A stretch of 64,000 nucleotides of DNA from NCBI GenBank assembly GCA_903918755.1, contig CAIXFN010000107.1, positions 1-64,000 on the forward strand. The letters are read 5' to 3'. A program made the position numbers and the translations under genes. The DNA comes from an uncultured Pedosphaera sp. (GTDB taxonomy: Bacteria; Verrucomicrobiota; Verrucomicrobiia; Limisphaerales; Pedosphaeraceae). The notes beneath the pieces are model-generated. The model saw only the letters and a program-made list of their open reading frames with translations. It searched no databases and was not told the origin of the DNA. Positions 7,947-19,800 of the stretch are shown in pieces (positions within the stretch are counted from its first letter, which is position 1; each line of letters begins with the position of its first letter).

Positions 7947-8846
7947 ATGATGACCATCCCGGAGATTATCGAAGCTCTGAATCATCCGCCCCCCAACACT
8001 TTCCCGGGGGAGGCTTTGTCGGAAGCCGTCGCCCAACGCGAGGCCATCACGCCGGAATTATTGCGTTGCCTGGAGAGCGCGGCGGCCGATCCAGCCGCGG
8101 CGGCGGAACGGCTGGACGAGATGTTGCTCTTTTTCGCCCCCTACCTCCTGGCCCAATTTCGCGAAACCCGTGCTTACGCCCCCTTGGTCCGGATTGTCGG
8201 TTCCCCCGACGAGATCGCATCTCAACTCTTTGAAGACACCGTCTACGATGGACTCGATCGCATCCTCGCGTCCGTTTACGACGGCAATCCCGCCCCCCTG
8301 CGTTACCTGGTGGAGAATGAAAGCGTGGATGAATTTGTCCGGTGCTCGGCCATCGATTCATTTCTGGTCCTGCTCGACTCCGGGCAGATGCCACGTGAAA
8401 CCGTCGTCGAATATTTCCGCGAATTGTTGCGGGGCAAAATGGAGCGCTTCCCCTCGTTCGTCTGGGATGCCTTGGCCATTGCGGTTGCCAAATTGCCCGC
8501 GCCGGAGCTGCTGCCGGAATTGCGTCAGGCCAACGAGGAGGGGCTGTTGGACCCCGAAGTTTCAGGTTTTGTGGAACTGGAACAGGAGCTTCTGGCGCCG
8601 GAGGCAAATCCGCGGGAGTGCCGTCAGCTCATTACCAACGTCATCGAGGAACTTGAGGACTGGGATGGCTTCCAACCTTTCGCCGCGTGGAACGGGATTC
8701 CGCCGGAAACTCCCGCCTTTGATGACAAGTTTCTGCCTCCTCCGCCATACGACCCCCCGCAACCTTACGTGCGCGGGCCGAAAATTGGGCGCAATGATCC
8801 CTGTCCCTGCGGCAGTGGCAAAAAGTATAAGAAGTGTTGTGGCTAA
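7947..8846 (+). CDS. DUF1186 protein with C-terminal SEC-C zinc motif
   Basis: A 299-aa cytosolic protein. Residues about 1-250 are helical and repeat-like, as in DUF1186. The last 22 residues form a textbook SEC-C motif ([20 protein letters not shown]) with the C-x-C...C-C zinc ligands also found at the end of SecA. In SecA this motif binds zinc and contacts SecB and the ribosome; in this family the role is unknown. It starts 31 bp after the hydrolase, so the two may be co-transcribed. ATG codons at 7947 and 7950 are equally possible starts. Confidence 0.85.
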   Translation: MMTIPEIIEALNHPPPNTFPGEALSEAVAQREAITPELLRCLESAAADPAAAAERLDEMLLFFAPYLLAQFRETRAYAPLVRIVGSPDEIASQLFEDTVYDGLDRILASVYDGNPAPLRYLVENESVDEFVRCSAIDSFLVLLDSGQMPRETVVEYFRELLRGKMERFPSFVWDALAIAVAKLPAPELLPELRQANEEGLLDPEVSGFVELEQELLAPEANPRECRQLITNVIEELEDWDGFQPFAAWNGIPPETPAFDDKFLPPPPYDPPQPYVRGPKIGRNDPCPCGSGKKYKKCCG

Positions 8847-8935
8847 CTCTGAAGCGCGGGCATGAGTCGATGCGGGGCAATCGCCGGGATTGCCAGTGAC
8901 TTCCCCGGCGCGTATTCTCTTGGTGCTCCACCACT

Positions 8936-11389
8936 ATGAGATTGAAATTTGTCAGCGCGCTCATCCTGGCGTTCGTCACCTTGCCCGCCGGTGCGCTGGA
9001 CCTGCGCGACGCCGTCGTGGTGTCACCCGCCGGTCTCTCCGGCCCCGGCAAAAAGGCGGTGACGATGCTGATCGAGGAAGCGGAAAAGCGCTGTCACCTC
9101 CATTGGACCATGGCTTCCGTCTGGCCCGCGTCCAACGCGACCGTCATCGCCGTGGGACCAATATCCGCCCTCACGGAATTGGCTGGTCCTTTTACCCCCG
9201 CGCTAAAAGCGGAGCGAAACGAATCGCGGGCGGAAGGATTCCGGCTCTGTGAGAAGCGTGGCCCCGCTGGTGCGGCGGTCTTTGTGCTCGGGGCCGATGA
9301 CCGTGGAATATTGTTCGGGGTGGGGCGGCTGTTGCGCGAACTTCACCTGGAGCGCGGACAGGCGACGCTGGCAGATGATCTGGATATTTCCACCGCGCCC
9401 CAATATCCCTTGCGCGGCCACCAACTCGGCTACCGGCCCAAGTGCAATTCTTATGACGCCTGGGATCTCCCGGTTTGGGATCAATACATCCGCGACCTTG
9501 CTGTCTTTGGTTGCAACGCCATCGAGTTAATCCCGCCACGCTCGGATGATGACGCCGATAGTCCCCATTTTCCCCGGCCGCCCATGGAAATGATGACCGG
9601 CATGTCCGGTCTTGCCGCCAGCTATGGGTTGGATGTCTGGCTTTGGTATCCCGCGATGGACGCGGATTACTCCGAGGCGAAGACAGTGACGTCCGCCCTC
9701 AGTGAATGGGGCGAGGTCTTCCGCCAACTGCCCCGCGTGGATGCCGTCTTCGTGCCGGGCGGGGATCCCGGTCACACGCGGCCCAGGCCTTTGCTCGCGT
9801 TGCTGGAAAAGCAAACCGCCAACCTGCACCGCTACCATCCCCGGGCCCAGATGTGGGTTTCCCCCCAAAGCTTTGATCAGACTTGGCTGGACGAATTCAT
9901 CGCCCTTCTCCAGCACGATCAACCGGACTGGCTCAGTGGCGTGGTCTTCGGACCCCAGGTGCGGATTAGCCTCCCGCGTCTGCGCGAACTGGTGCCGAAA
10001 AAATACCCCATCCGTCATTACCCGGACATCACCCACTCGCGGCAATGCCAATATCCCGTGCCCGATTGGGACACCGCCTTCGCCCTTACGGAGGCGCGGG
10101 AGTGCATCAATCCCCGCCCCGAAGGCGAAGCTGTCATTTTTCGCCAGTTGCAAACCAATACCATTGGCTTTCTGAGTTACTCGGAAGGTTGCAATGATGA
10201 TGTCAACAAATTCATCTGGTGCGGCCTGGGTTGGGCTTCAGAATCCCGCGTGACGGATATCCTCCGCGATTACAGCCGTTACTTCATCGGCCCGCGTTAC
10301 GCGGAGTCGTTTGCCCAAGGGCTGCTGGCTCTGGAACGGAACTGGCGTGGGCCGCTCCTGGCCAATCAATCTGTGGAAACCACTCTGCAACAGTTCCAAA
10401 GCATGGAGGCGGCCGCCGCGCCGATTGACCTGCGGAATTGGCGTTTCCAGCAGGGCCTGTTCCGCGCCTATTACGATGCCTACACCCACCACCGGCTGCT
10501 CTATGAAACGGGCTTGGAAGCCGCCGCCATGGAACAGTTGCGCGCCGCTCCGTCGCTCGGAAGCGGGGCGGCACTGGCGGCCGCGGAGGCAATTCTTGAG
10601 CGCGCCTTGTCCCGGCATGTGGCGGAAGACTGGCGGACCCGGATCATGGAATTGGGCGACGCCCTTTTTCAGAGTATCGGCATGCAGTTGAGCGTGGCCA
10701 AATATCAGGCGATTGCCGTGGACCGGGGCGCGAGCCTGGACACCCTCGATTACCCCCTGAATAACCGGGCCTGGCTGCGGGAGCAATTCGCCCGGATCCG
10801 CCACCTTGCGACTGAACCGGAGCGGCTCAAAGCCCTGGACCAGATCGTTAATTGGACCAATCCGGGGCCGGGCGGCTTCTATGACGATCTCGGCAATGTG
10901 GCCCGGCAGCCTCATTTGGTAACTGGCCTGGGCTTTGCGGCCGATCCCGGTAGCTTCGCCTCCGCCCGGGTGGATAGTGAGGAAGATTTGGTGGTGGATG
11001 AACCGGATGAAAATCCCGGCGTGGCCCGACGGCTGTCGTGGATGGATCACGCGGAGTCCCTCTATGATGCCCCGCTCCGCATGCACTACGGCGGCCTGGA
11101 TCCCCGAGCCCATTACCGCCTGCGCGTGGTTTACGCCGGCGACGCCCCCAAGAAAAAAATCCGGCTCTTCGCGAACGAATCCATTGAAATTCACCCCCTG
11201 ATCGCCAAGTCCTTTCCCTTCGCGCCCCAGGAATTTCCACTTCCCCCCGCTGCCACCGCGGGCGGCGAACTGAATCTCAGCTGGTTTGGCGAATCCGGAC
11301 TGGGCGGCAATGGCCGCGGTTGCCAGGTTTCCGAGGTTTGGTTGCTTCGTGTGCCCGATCCCGTCGCTTCCTTGATTCCTCCCCATTAA
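8936..11389 (+). CDS. Secreted GH67-like (alpha-glucuronidase-like) protein
   Basis: An 817-aa exported protein with a Sec signal (MRLKFVSALILAFVTLPAGA). The first ~130 residues look like the non-catalytic N-terminal domain of GH67 and GH20 enzymes; the central part begins PLRGHQLGYRPKCNSYDAW and continues as a TIM-barrel-like stretch (YIRDLAVFGCNAIELIPP, then VWLWYP and VFVPGGDPGH). The C-terminal ~300 residues are helical followed by a beta-rich domain. Similarity to known alpha-glucuronidases is partial and I cannot point to the catalytic acids with confidence, so activity on uronic-acid-bearing polysaccharide is an inference. It is the first gene of a tight three-gene unit with an aldolase and a membrane protein. 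Confidence 0.65.
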   Translation: MRLKFVSALILAFVTLPAGALDLRDAVVVSPAGLSGPGKKAVTMLIEEAEKRCHLHWTMASVWPASNATVIAVGPISALTELAGPFTPALKAERNESRAEGFRLCEKRGPAGAAVFVLGADDRGILFGVGRLLRELHLERGQATLADDLDISTAPQYPLRGHQLGYRPKCNSYDAWDLPVWDQYIRDLAVFGCNAIELIPPRSDDDADSPHFPRPPMEMMTGMSGLAASYGLDVWLWYPAMDADYSEAKTVTSALSEWGEVFRQLPRVDAVFVPGGDPGHTRPRPLLALLEKQTANLHRYHPRAQMWVSPQSFDQTWLDEFIALLQHDQPDWLSGVVFGPQVRISLPRLRELVPKKYPIRHYPDITHSRQCQYPVPDWDTAFALTEARECINPRPEGEAVIFRQLQTNTIGFLSYSEGCNDDVNKFIWCGLGWASESRVTDILRDYSRYFIGPRYAESFAQGLLALERNWRGPLLANQSVETTLQQFQSMEAAAAPIDLRNWRFQQGLFRAYYDAYTHHRLLYETGLEAAAMEQLRAAPSLGSGAALAAAEAILERALSRHVAEDWRTRIMELGDALFQSIGMQLSVAKYQAIAVDRGASLDTLDYPLNNRAWLREQFARIRHLATEPERLKALDQIVNWTNPGPGGFYDDLGNVARQPHLVTGLGFAADPGSFASARVDSEEDLVVDEPDENPGVARRLSWMDHAESLYDAPLRMHYGGLDPRAHYRLRVVYAGDAPKKKIRLFANESIEIHPLIAKSFPFAPQEFPLPPAATAGGELNLSWFGESGLGGNGRGCQVSEVWLLRVPDPVASLIPPH

Positions 11390-11401
11390 CCCGTACCCAT
11401 T

Positions 11402-12193
11402 ATGTCAACGAACACCACTCCCGTCGGAACGAAGCCCCCACCGAATCCCGTGAAAGTCAAGCTGGCGGCCGGCCAACCGGTCATCGGGGCAATCATCTCG
11501 GTTAACAGCCCCGAAATTGCCGCGCACATCGCCGGTCTCGGCTATGATTTTCTCTGGATTGAGATGGAGCATTGCCCCATCGACCACCAGGGGCTACGCA
11601 ACATGGTGCTGGCCACCCGCGGGCTTCGTGCGATTCCGTTCGCCCGACCTCCGGTCAACGAACTTTGGACCGCCAAACTCATTCTGGACATGGGCGCCTT
11701 GGGCGTGATCTTCCCCTTCACCCGCACCGGGGAACTGGCCCGCCAGGCCGTTGCCGCCTGCCGTTATCCTCCACTCGGCGGACGCGGCTCCGGTGCCTCG
11801 CTCGCCCGACTACGCTGGCCGCACGGAGCGGGGTATTATGATTTCGCCGATGAAAATGTCGTCGTAGTCGCCGTGGTCGAAGACACCTGCGGCGTGGAGA
11901 ACATCGAGGAAATCGCCGCGACGCCCGGCCTCGATGTGATCTTTATCGGCACCAGTGACCTCTCGTTTTCCCTCGGCCTGCGCGGGGAGCAGAATCATCC
12001 CCAGCTGGATGCAGCGATCGCCAAAGTCCTTGCTGCCGCGAAAAAGCACGGCAAGTACGTCGGTCGTCCGGCTTTGACCGCCGCGCAAATCGCGGAGTTC
12101 TCCCGGCAGGGGTTTCAGTTCTTCATGACTTGCACGGAACTGGAACTCATCGCCGCCGGTGCTGCCGAATTACTCCGGCCGGTGGTGCAGTAA
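11402..12193 (+). CDS. HpcH/HpaI aldolase family protein
   Basis: A 263-aa aldolase that should cleave or form 2-keto-3-deoxy-type acids, with pyruvate and an aldehyde as partners. The barrel signature is seen in FLWIEMEHCPID (about 57-68), ATRGLRAIPFARPP (about 76-89), LGVIFPFTRTGE, the GGRGSGASLARL loop and the metal-site strand VVAVVEDTCGVENIEEI (about 157-173), with FIGTSDLSFSLG after it. It starts 12 bp after the GH67-like gene and ends 10 bp before the membrane protein. Acting on a sugar-acid product of the neighbouring glycosidase is plausible but not shown. Other family members work on citrate-like or homoprotocatechuate intermediates. Confidence 0.85.
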   Translation: MSTNTTPVGTKPPPNPVKVKLAAGQPVIGAIISVNSPEIAAHIAGLGYDFLWIEMEHCPIDHQGLRNMVLATRGLRAIPFARPPVNELWTAKLILDMGALGVIFPFTRTGELARQAVAACRYPPLGGRGSGASLARLRWPHGAGYYDFADENVVVVAVVEDTCGVENIEEIAATPGLDVIFIGTSDLSFSLGLRGEQNHPQLDAAIAKVLAAAKKHGKYVGRPALTAAQIAEFSRQGFQFFMTCTELELIAAGAAELLRPVVQ

Positions 12194-12203
12194 TTTTTCT
12201 ACC

Positions 12204-13775
12204 ATGAGCTTCCCGCTCCGTGTCCTGTGGGTGGCCCTCTCGCTCTCCATTGGCTGGGGAATCCGGGGCAACTTTGGCCACGAAATCGGGGCGCTGCTTC
12301 CCGGCGCACTCGCTGCCATGGCGGCGGTCCTGCTCTCCGGACGCACGGACTGGCACCGGCGGCTGCCGTTTTTCGCCCTGGCCGGGGCGCTCGGCTGGTC
12401 GATCGGCGGTTGCATGTCCTACATGCAGGTCATCGCGTATACCCACTCCGGTCATTCCCTCACCCAAGCCTATGGTTTTGCCTGTCTTTTCGTGCTCGGT
12501 TTTCTTTGGGCCGCCATCGGTGGGGCCACCACGGCTTTGCCCGCCTTTTTGGACCGGCGTCGATTGACTGATTTCTTTGCCCCGTTGGGCGCGGTACTGG
12601 TGGCATGGATATTGGAGGAAATTATGGTCGCCATTTGGTTCAACGTGAACGCCGACTATCGTCAGGAGAGTCCCCTCTATTGGTATGACACCAGTTGGCT
12701 GGAAACCGCCGGGGTGTTCGTGGGTGTCCTGGGGCTGGCCGCACTCCGGCGTCGCTGGGATTCCGCCAGTTCGCTTCTGCTGCACGGCGCCGTGGGTTGG
12801 TGGCTCGGGTTCCTGATACTCGTCGTCGGACTCGGGCTGCGCATGACCCCGCCGCGCGGCGACAATTGGGCGGGCTGCATCGGCACCGTCATCGGGATCT
12901 GGGTTTGGTCGTGGCGGCAGGGTTTGCCCGGTGTGACCTTTGTATCCCTCCTCACCGGGTTGATCGGCGGCTTCGGTTTCGCTACCGCCACCCTTATCAA
13001 GCTTACCGGCATGACCACCGGTTGGGAGACCAACTGGCACAGTATCCTGGAGCAATCCTACGGTTTGATTAATGGGGTGGGGATTGCCGTGGCGCTGTTC
13101 TGGCTCGCCCGTCGAATTCCCCGGGTGACCGAAGAACCCGCCCTGCGTCCCTGGGCCGATCCCCTCGCTGCCGGTCTGGTCGTCCTCGGCATCACCTTTT
13201 TCAATCTCCGGCAAAATCCTCCGGTCTGGATTCAGACCAAGTCCGTGCTCCCCGTTCTTCTCGGTTTGTCCACTCAGACTTGGTTTGATCTCGCCTATCT
13301 GCTCCTGGCCCTGGCCTTTGTGGTTTTGGTGATCCGCCACCGCCGACAACCTTTGGCTTTGGTGCCCTCCACCTGGCTGGGCTGCGGGCAGTGGCTTTAC
13401 CTCACTCTGCTCTGGTGGATGGTGGTGGGCAATTTTGAACGCGCCGTCGTCTCCTTTGCCCCCCAACGCCTGGTCACCGAGGGCGTGATCCATTTAAACG
13501 CCGTCCTCTGCACCCTCGGCATTCTGCTGGGCGCATCCGCCAACACGCCGTTCGTACCATCCGATCCGTCGTCTGCCATCCCCTGGTCCCGGGTGCTCCG
13601 ACGCACCGCCATATTCGGTACCACCCTCATGCTCTTATCTGTCGCGGCCGATTGGGCGGCGGTGCGCGCGATCTATGGGGATCGCTTCCCCGGCCAGGCG
13701 CGCAAACACATTCGCTTTGGTCCCAACGCCAACGCCCCGACCGCCAAACCTGCCCCCGGCCAACCGCATCCCTAG
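12204..13775 (+). CDS. Polytopic membrane protein, unknown function
   Basis: A 523-aa inner-membrane protein with roughly a dozen hydrophobic segments (for example about 5-20, 32-45, 55-72, 88-107, 121-140, 164-178, 195-215, 250-270, 290-310, 325-340, 370-390). The frame is open slightly upstream inside the aldolase gene, but the ATG at 12204 begins just after the aldolase stop and directly opens the first membrane helix. I do not recognise a transporter signature. A GWGIRGNFGHEIGA stretch near the N-terminus looks conserved-type and could line a pore. Position behind a secreted glycosidase-like protein and an aldolase suggests uptake or sensing of the product. Confidence 0.75.
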   Translation: MSFPLRVLWVALSLSIGWGIRGNFGHEIGALLPGALAAMAAVLLSGRTDWHRRLPFFALAGALGWSIGGCMSYMQVIAYTHSGHSLTQAYGFACLFVLGFLWAAIGGATTALPAFLDRRRLTDFFAPLGAVLVAWILEEIMVAIWFNVNADYRQESPLYWYDTSWLETAGVFVGVLGLAALRRRWDSASSLLLHGAVGWWLGFLILVVGLGLRMTPPRGDNWAGCIGTVIGIWVWSWRQGLPGVTFVSLLTGLIGGFGFATATLIKLTGMTTGWETNWHSILEQSYGLINGVGIAVALFWLARRIPRVTEEPALRPWADPLAAGLVVLGITFFNLRQNPPVWIQTKSVLPVLLGLSTQTWFDLAYLLLALAFVVLVIRHRRQPLALVPSTWLGCGQWLYLTLLWWMVVGNFERAVVSFAPQRLVTEGVIHLNAVLCTLGILLGASANTPFVPSDPSSAIPWSRVLRRTAIFGTTLMLLSVAADWAAVRAIYGDRFPGQARKHIRFGPNANAPTAKPAPGQPHP

Positions 13776-13879
13776 CTTAAACGGCGTGGGCCGATGGCGG
13801 CGAGGAGAGGTGTCTTGCCGGGCAACCAGCAGACCCTGGGCGCTGGGAACACCGGAAGCGGCTTCGGCGTTCTGGCTCG

Positions 13880-16800
13880 TCAATTTCCCGAATAGGAATA
13901 GGTGATGAAATACAGCTTCACATCCTTGACGGAGGCGATGAGCCGGTCCAGCCCCTGATTCGGATCCGCGAGCAAGTATTTGCCGGGGATGACGAGCTTC
14001 CATTTGCTGTTCCAGATGGAGCGGCCAATCAACCGTCGATTGGTATACTCCGTGGGCTGCAGCGAGCCGCCGGCGCCATAAATGCTTGTGGTAAACACGG
14101 AAGTTGTGGACACCGGGCGGAAGGCCTGGTGTTCTCGAACTGCGAACAGGGGCTCGGATAGTGAATTCGCGGCGGAATAGAATGGATTGCTGGAGAACTG
14201 GGCCGTGCTGACATTGAACGGAAGCGGCACCGCCACGTCATCCACGCTCCAGCTGCGAATGACACTCGCATCACCCAAGGGCGGCGCCCGCATGGAATCC
14301 TGGCCCACGGGGATCAGATAGACATAAGGCGCGCCGCCCAGGCCATTGGGATCGAGCGACGGATCCGGGGGCGCAACGCCGCCGCCCGCGGTGGGGTTGG
14401 CCATTCCAATATACCCGTCCAGGCACACCCCGACCGAAAAGATCTTGGTGGCGAATGAGCTGGCACTGAAATTCTGGTCGCCTGGCGCGATCGGATTGCC
14501 AAAGAGATTCTTTCCATCCGTAATCGTGGTGCTGAAGCTCAATACAATCCCCGGCACCGGGGCACCGCTGGGATCAGCAATTTGCAGGCATTGTCGCCGC
14601 ACATCGGAATCGGTAGTCAAATCCGCCATCCGGCCATTCCGCAGGACGGTCTGCCAGGCGCTGTCGCCCGCGGCGGACGGTAGGACCCGGTAGTTCATGG
14701 TCCGCAGCGAAACGGTGGTTCCGTATCCGTCCGGGTTGTTAAAGCCCAGCCTGCCTTTAAGCACATCCCAATCCCCCTTCATCTCCGCCAGGGCGCTGGC
14801 GAGCCCGGGATCACCCGCCGTGCTGCTGGAATATTGGGGGGTACCGTTCACCACCACGCCCAATGACTGGGAACTGATGAAGCGGTTCAGGAATGTCTGG
14901 CCCTGGGGCGTGCCCAGCAGTCCCGTCTCGTAGTCATAAGCCTGGGCCGCCAGGAAGCCGTACTTGGCCGCCAGATTGAACAGCGTTTGATAACGACCGA
15001 GCTTTTCGTTTTGGAACAGCCGAAAGGCGGCGTCCCGCGTGCGAAAACCGGTCACGAGCGCTGCGGCATGTTGGCGGTAAGTCGCGCGGTCCGACTGGAG
15101 ACGAAGCCCCTTGGCTACCAGCGTTTGGTAAGCCGCCTGCGCGTCGCTCAGCGCCCGTAGTTTCTGACTGATGGTCACTACGTCTCCCTGCAAGCCGCTT
15201 TCCTGCTGGCCGAGGCTCAAGACCGCATTCTTGATGTCCGTGTCCAGGTTGGCATTGTTGATCGCGATGTTGTTGGCGCTTACGGAACTTTGCGCCAGGA
15301 GGGTGGCCACCTGGAATGCTGTGTAGGTGACGTTGTTCACCGTGGTCAGGACATCCACCGGCACTTGGGCCGCCGCGTGAGCCGCCCCGCGCACCGGCGC
15401 GAAAATGTCGCCGCCGTCCGCCAGCCCGGCGATAAACGTGGTGGGAATGGATTCCGCAACCACGTTCGCGACCGCGTTCGCCGTCGAGATCGCCGACTGG
15501 TTCCACTGATTAAAGATGTTGTAGCCCTCCGCGAGGGAATTCAGCGCAATGCCAAGACCCTCATTGGCATTATTCAACGAGTTCATCGTCCCCGCGCCGC
15601 CGACCACGAGCGAGGCGAATGCGTTCTGCGCCTTGTCCAGGCTCTGTTTGTCGTTCACCGCGTTGGCCGTGGCCTGGCGCAACCCATCCTGCGCGGCCAC
15701 CAATGCTGAGATGGCCTGCTGGATTTGCCCCGGGGAACGGCGCTGGCTGGTCCAGGCCGCTGGTTTGTCAAAAAATCCATCGGGACCCACTACCAGCGGC
15801 ACTGCTAGCTGGTTCGCCGGGTTCTGATAGCCGGAGGCCGTGCTTTGGATGATCGAGTTGAAATTCGCGTACATGTTGGTGGACCAATCGGATGGCAGAC
15901 TTTGGATATCCACATAAAAGGTCTGGCTGATCCGGGGATCCGGCAGAATGCCGCCGAACAAGTTGGTGTTGGGAGTATCGACGTAAGTATAATGCACCAG
16001 ATCCGGCCCGGAATAGCCTTGGGGATAAATTCCGCCCGGCCCGATGTCGTTCGGATATGGGGTGCCATACAGGTCGATCAACTGGTTATTGTAGGCCAGT
16101 TCCTGCGACACCACCCCCGCCTGGAAATCGGCGAGGGAATCCTCCTCCGAACGCATCAACTGCGTGACGTTCTGGGCATCATCAAAGGCCACCACCGCGT
16201 TGTTCAAGGCGCCCACCGCCCGCTGGTAAATCTGCTCGAAATGCGTCATCGGGTTCGCCCCGGTCACCTGCAAGGGATTGATGTCAAACGGAATGGCGTT
16301 CTGGGCCAGCTCGAACGGCGTAAAACCCGCCTCCGCGTTGTCCATTTCGTTCTGGAGTTGGCTGACCGTCTGGGGCAGTTCCACGAGTTCCGGAACCGTG
16401 GTGCGATCAACCTTTTGGATCCCCTGATCATTGGGATTCGGGTCCACGGGCGGCAGAATGGCATTGCCCACGATCCAGTTGACGTACGCCCCGTCCGCCG
16501 TCCGCGCCGCCCATTGGTCCAGACCCCAATACCGGACCACAGGTTGGGGTTGGCCATCTTTCAAATAGGTTCGCGGTGTGGCATTGGTTGTCGGGGCCTC
16601 GAACGAACTCCACCCGGCGCTCGTTCCGGGCCGGTAACCCTCCCGCCAGGTGAGCTCAAAGATTTGCAGGCCGGTTTTCGCCAGTGAACCCGCCGCCGCC
16701 GCAAATTTGCGCTCGTGCTGGTAGTTCACCGCCACGGCCGCGCCCAGGATGTTGACCGTCTCCGTCTGTGGCACCCAATCAAAATTTGGGCTCATGAGAA

Positions 16801-19800
16801 GTTGGTAGTAATGCCCCAGCGCCGTGAGGTAATGGCCGTAGGCGTCACCATGGCCCATGGGGAAGAGGATGGCGGCATCGTCGGCATTGACTTTGCCGTC
16901 GTTGTTTTCATCGAGAATGTTGTAATTCAACGCATAAATCACCTCGCCGGCCGCAATGCCCTGGGTGTAATTCCAGTACATTCGGTTGTAGACCGGTGGT
17001 AGGTTGACGGTCGTAACCGAATCGTCGCGGCCCCGCAACAGCCCCAGTTCCTCCTCCAGCAGGCTCGCCTCCTGCCCTTGGAAGGCAAACAGCGAGGTGG
17101 CAATGCTCCCGTAGGTCTTATTCGCTGTCCCGATGCCGATGGTGGGATTGGCCTCGTCGGCCAGCGCATCCACGGCGATCAACGTGTAAAGATCGCTGAG
17201 ATAACCAGCAGCCAGCAACAACGCGTCGTTGGCGGGACCATAGTTGTAGCCGGCGTCAATGCTCAAGGCCTTGCCCCGGTTCAGGACGGTTTCGTAAATC
17301 TGGATCAACCCCGCGTTGGTCAGCGAACTGGCGTTGAGCGCTACATCGCCTTCCCAGCGATGCCCGGCCTCGCTGATGATGTCCCCTGTGGTGTTCACCG
17401 GGTTGTTGAACAGGTCGCTGGTCGTCTGGTCGAACGGATTGATTCCCGTCAACACTCGCTTGATGTAACCTGGCGCGAAGGCCGGGGTGGTCCAGGCCGA
17501 CCAGTTGGTATTCGCCGGCGTCGCGGCGGCATCCAATTCGCGATAGCGCAACGCCACAAAATTGTCCCCCAGCGATTGGATTCCCGCCGAGCCAGCCAGG
17601 GTGAAATGCGCCACATCAATCCCATTGGTTAGCACCGGCCACGTCGCCGGATCTGTGGTGGGGGGTAACCCGTTCATGGGCGGTTGGATGCGCCAGTCGT
17701 ACTGGTAGTTGACGGTCCGTCCCGCCAAATCGAGGGTGTGCTGGAAGGAGATCGACTCGCTCAGGGGATTCGGATCATAGACCGTCACCAATTGTCCCGG
17801 GTAAAGCCCGGTCCCATTAGGGGAGACATATTCACCCACCCGCGCAATGTACACCGTCACCGGTTCGCCAGCATGCGCTGGGTTGATCGAATTGCCGGCA
17901 ATATAGCTGATATATCCGAGTCCCGGACCGGATGCGCTCAGGGCATAGGAATCCGCCTGCTGGTCCGCATTGGCCAGATTCACCAGGGCGCCCGACTGCA
18001 CATTGCGGGTTTGGCTTGGATCCGCCACGTAACTTCCCGGCACTCCTGGGGCCTCATGAAAGGTGGACAGCGCAATGGACAGGTTGTTCACGGTCGCCAC
18101 CCACAGGGGATAACTGGGATCACTCGTCGGACAAAGTCCTGCCACCGCCGCGAAATCGGCGCTGTTCAAGACGTTGAGAAATAAATAATTGTCGCCCACG
18201 GCGGAATTCACAAACTGCCCCTGCACCACCAGGTTCGTCGTGTTCGGGTCCAGCCAGACCCGATTTACGAGGTTGGGAGGAAGGTTCGGAAAATAGTTCA
18301 ACCCCTGGTACGAAACGCTGGTCACACCCGCCGGCAGTGCGGCCAAACCATTGGTTCCCAGGTTGGCGGCCTTTTGCACCGTGGGATCAAACAGGGTCAC
18401 GCTGGCAAACTGGTCCGGTGCGTTGACGTTGTTGGTGGCGATGGACTGCTGGTAAAGCACCTGCACACTGCCTTGCCCCCGCACCGCCGCCAGATTGTTG
18501 ACCGGCGTCGTCAACGTCTGGCCGGAATACAATGTGGGTACCGGCTGCTGGTTGACCATGGCGGGCCACACGGGACGGTAAACGAGGTCCTGGCTGACCG
18601 TGGTTTTGGCGGCGGGATCGCCCACGAAGAGGCCGGCCGCATTCCGGGGCCGCAGATAGGGCACAATCGCCCCGTTCGTCGGCGGGTTCGCGATCCCCGG
18701 CCAGTCGAAGCCGGCCTGGTTCTGATAATAAAACCGCATGGTAAAGCTGTTCGCGGGGGTGGGTGCCTGCGCCAGGAATGGCGGCCGGTTGGTGAAGGAA
18801 ATGCGGGTCGCCGAGTATTGATTGGTGCTCGTGATCATCAGCGGTCCCTGGCTCACCACCACGCCCGCGGGCACCACGGTTATCAGCACCGAATTCGTGA
18901 CGAGGGAATTGTCGCTGATGTCCTGCAGGGTCAAGGTCACCAGGTAGCTGTTGGTGGCCCCGGGTAGGCCCGTAATCGCCAACCCGTTCGTGACCAATCC
19001 CACCGTTAGCCCGGGCGGCAGATTGGTGGCGGTGAGCAGGAGCGCATCCGGCTGCCGGGATACCGGCAGGTAGTAGGCGAATGGTTGGTTCAAGACTGCC
19101 GTGGCCTGGGGCAGTGGACCGAAGGTGTTGTTCGTCGGGTTGTATGCCCCCATCTGCAGCGCCGGCAAGCCGGCATGGAGCCCGCGATAAACCCAGAAAT
19201 TGTGCTTGCGATCCTGGAACGTGAAACCGCCGTAAAGATTCAGCGGGGAATTGGCCGGCAAGCCGCCCCAACCCGCCGGTAAATCCGCCGAGGTCGCGGG
19301 CGGAGCGACATTGTAATTCACCGCCGTCGCCCCGCTGCCTTCGACCGGCGGTGTCAGCGACGGCAGGGGCATCGGCGCCTGGAGCACCGCGCCGGCATTG
19401 ACCACGTAATCAAAGAGAATTCCCCGTTCGGGCGCTTCCCGGCGCACGTGAAATGGCACCATCGCCGGTCGACCATCCGCCGCCGTGTAGCTGATGAGCA
19501 CATACGGATCGGAGGAATAACCCGCAACATTCGTGCGGTTCAGGTCATCGCGCAGAGCATAGGCGGTGTTGGCGAGCAGCAATGCGTGTTCCTCGTTGGG
19601 ATTGTAGCCGGGCAGCGCTGGATTGTTTTGCGCGTAAATAGCGGCGCCGGGGAGCGAGTTCAAGGGTCCGCTGCCGGCATTCCCGGCCAGGATGATTTCA
19701 TTCGTGGGATTGGCCGGCCATTGCACCACGTAATGCCCGATCACCGCCGGCCAGTAGGAAACCTGGAACCCCAGGCTTGTGTTTACCTTGTCCGGACGGA

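Noticed and set aside
12147-13493. A 448-aa frame on the minus strand opposite the aldolase and membrane protein genes
   Set aside because: It is low-complexity (Pro/Gly/Glu/Arg-rich) and lies opposite a protein with clean membrane helices; it is a codon-bias shadow of a GC-rich gene.
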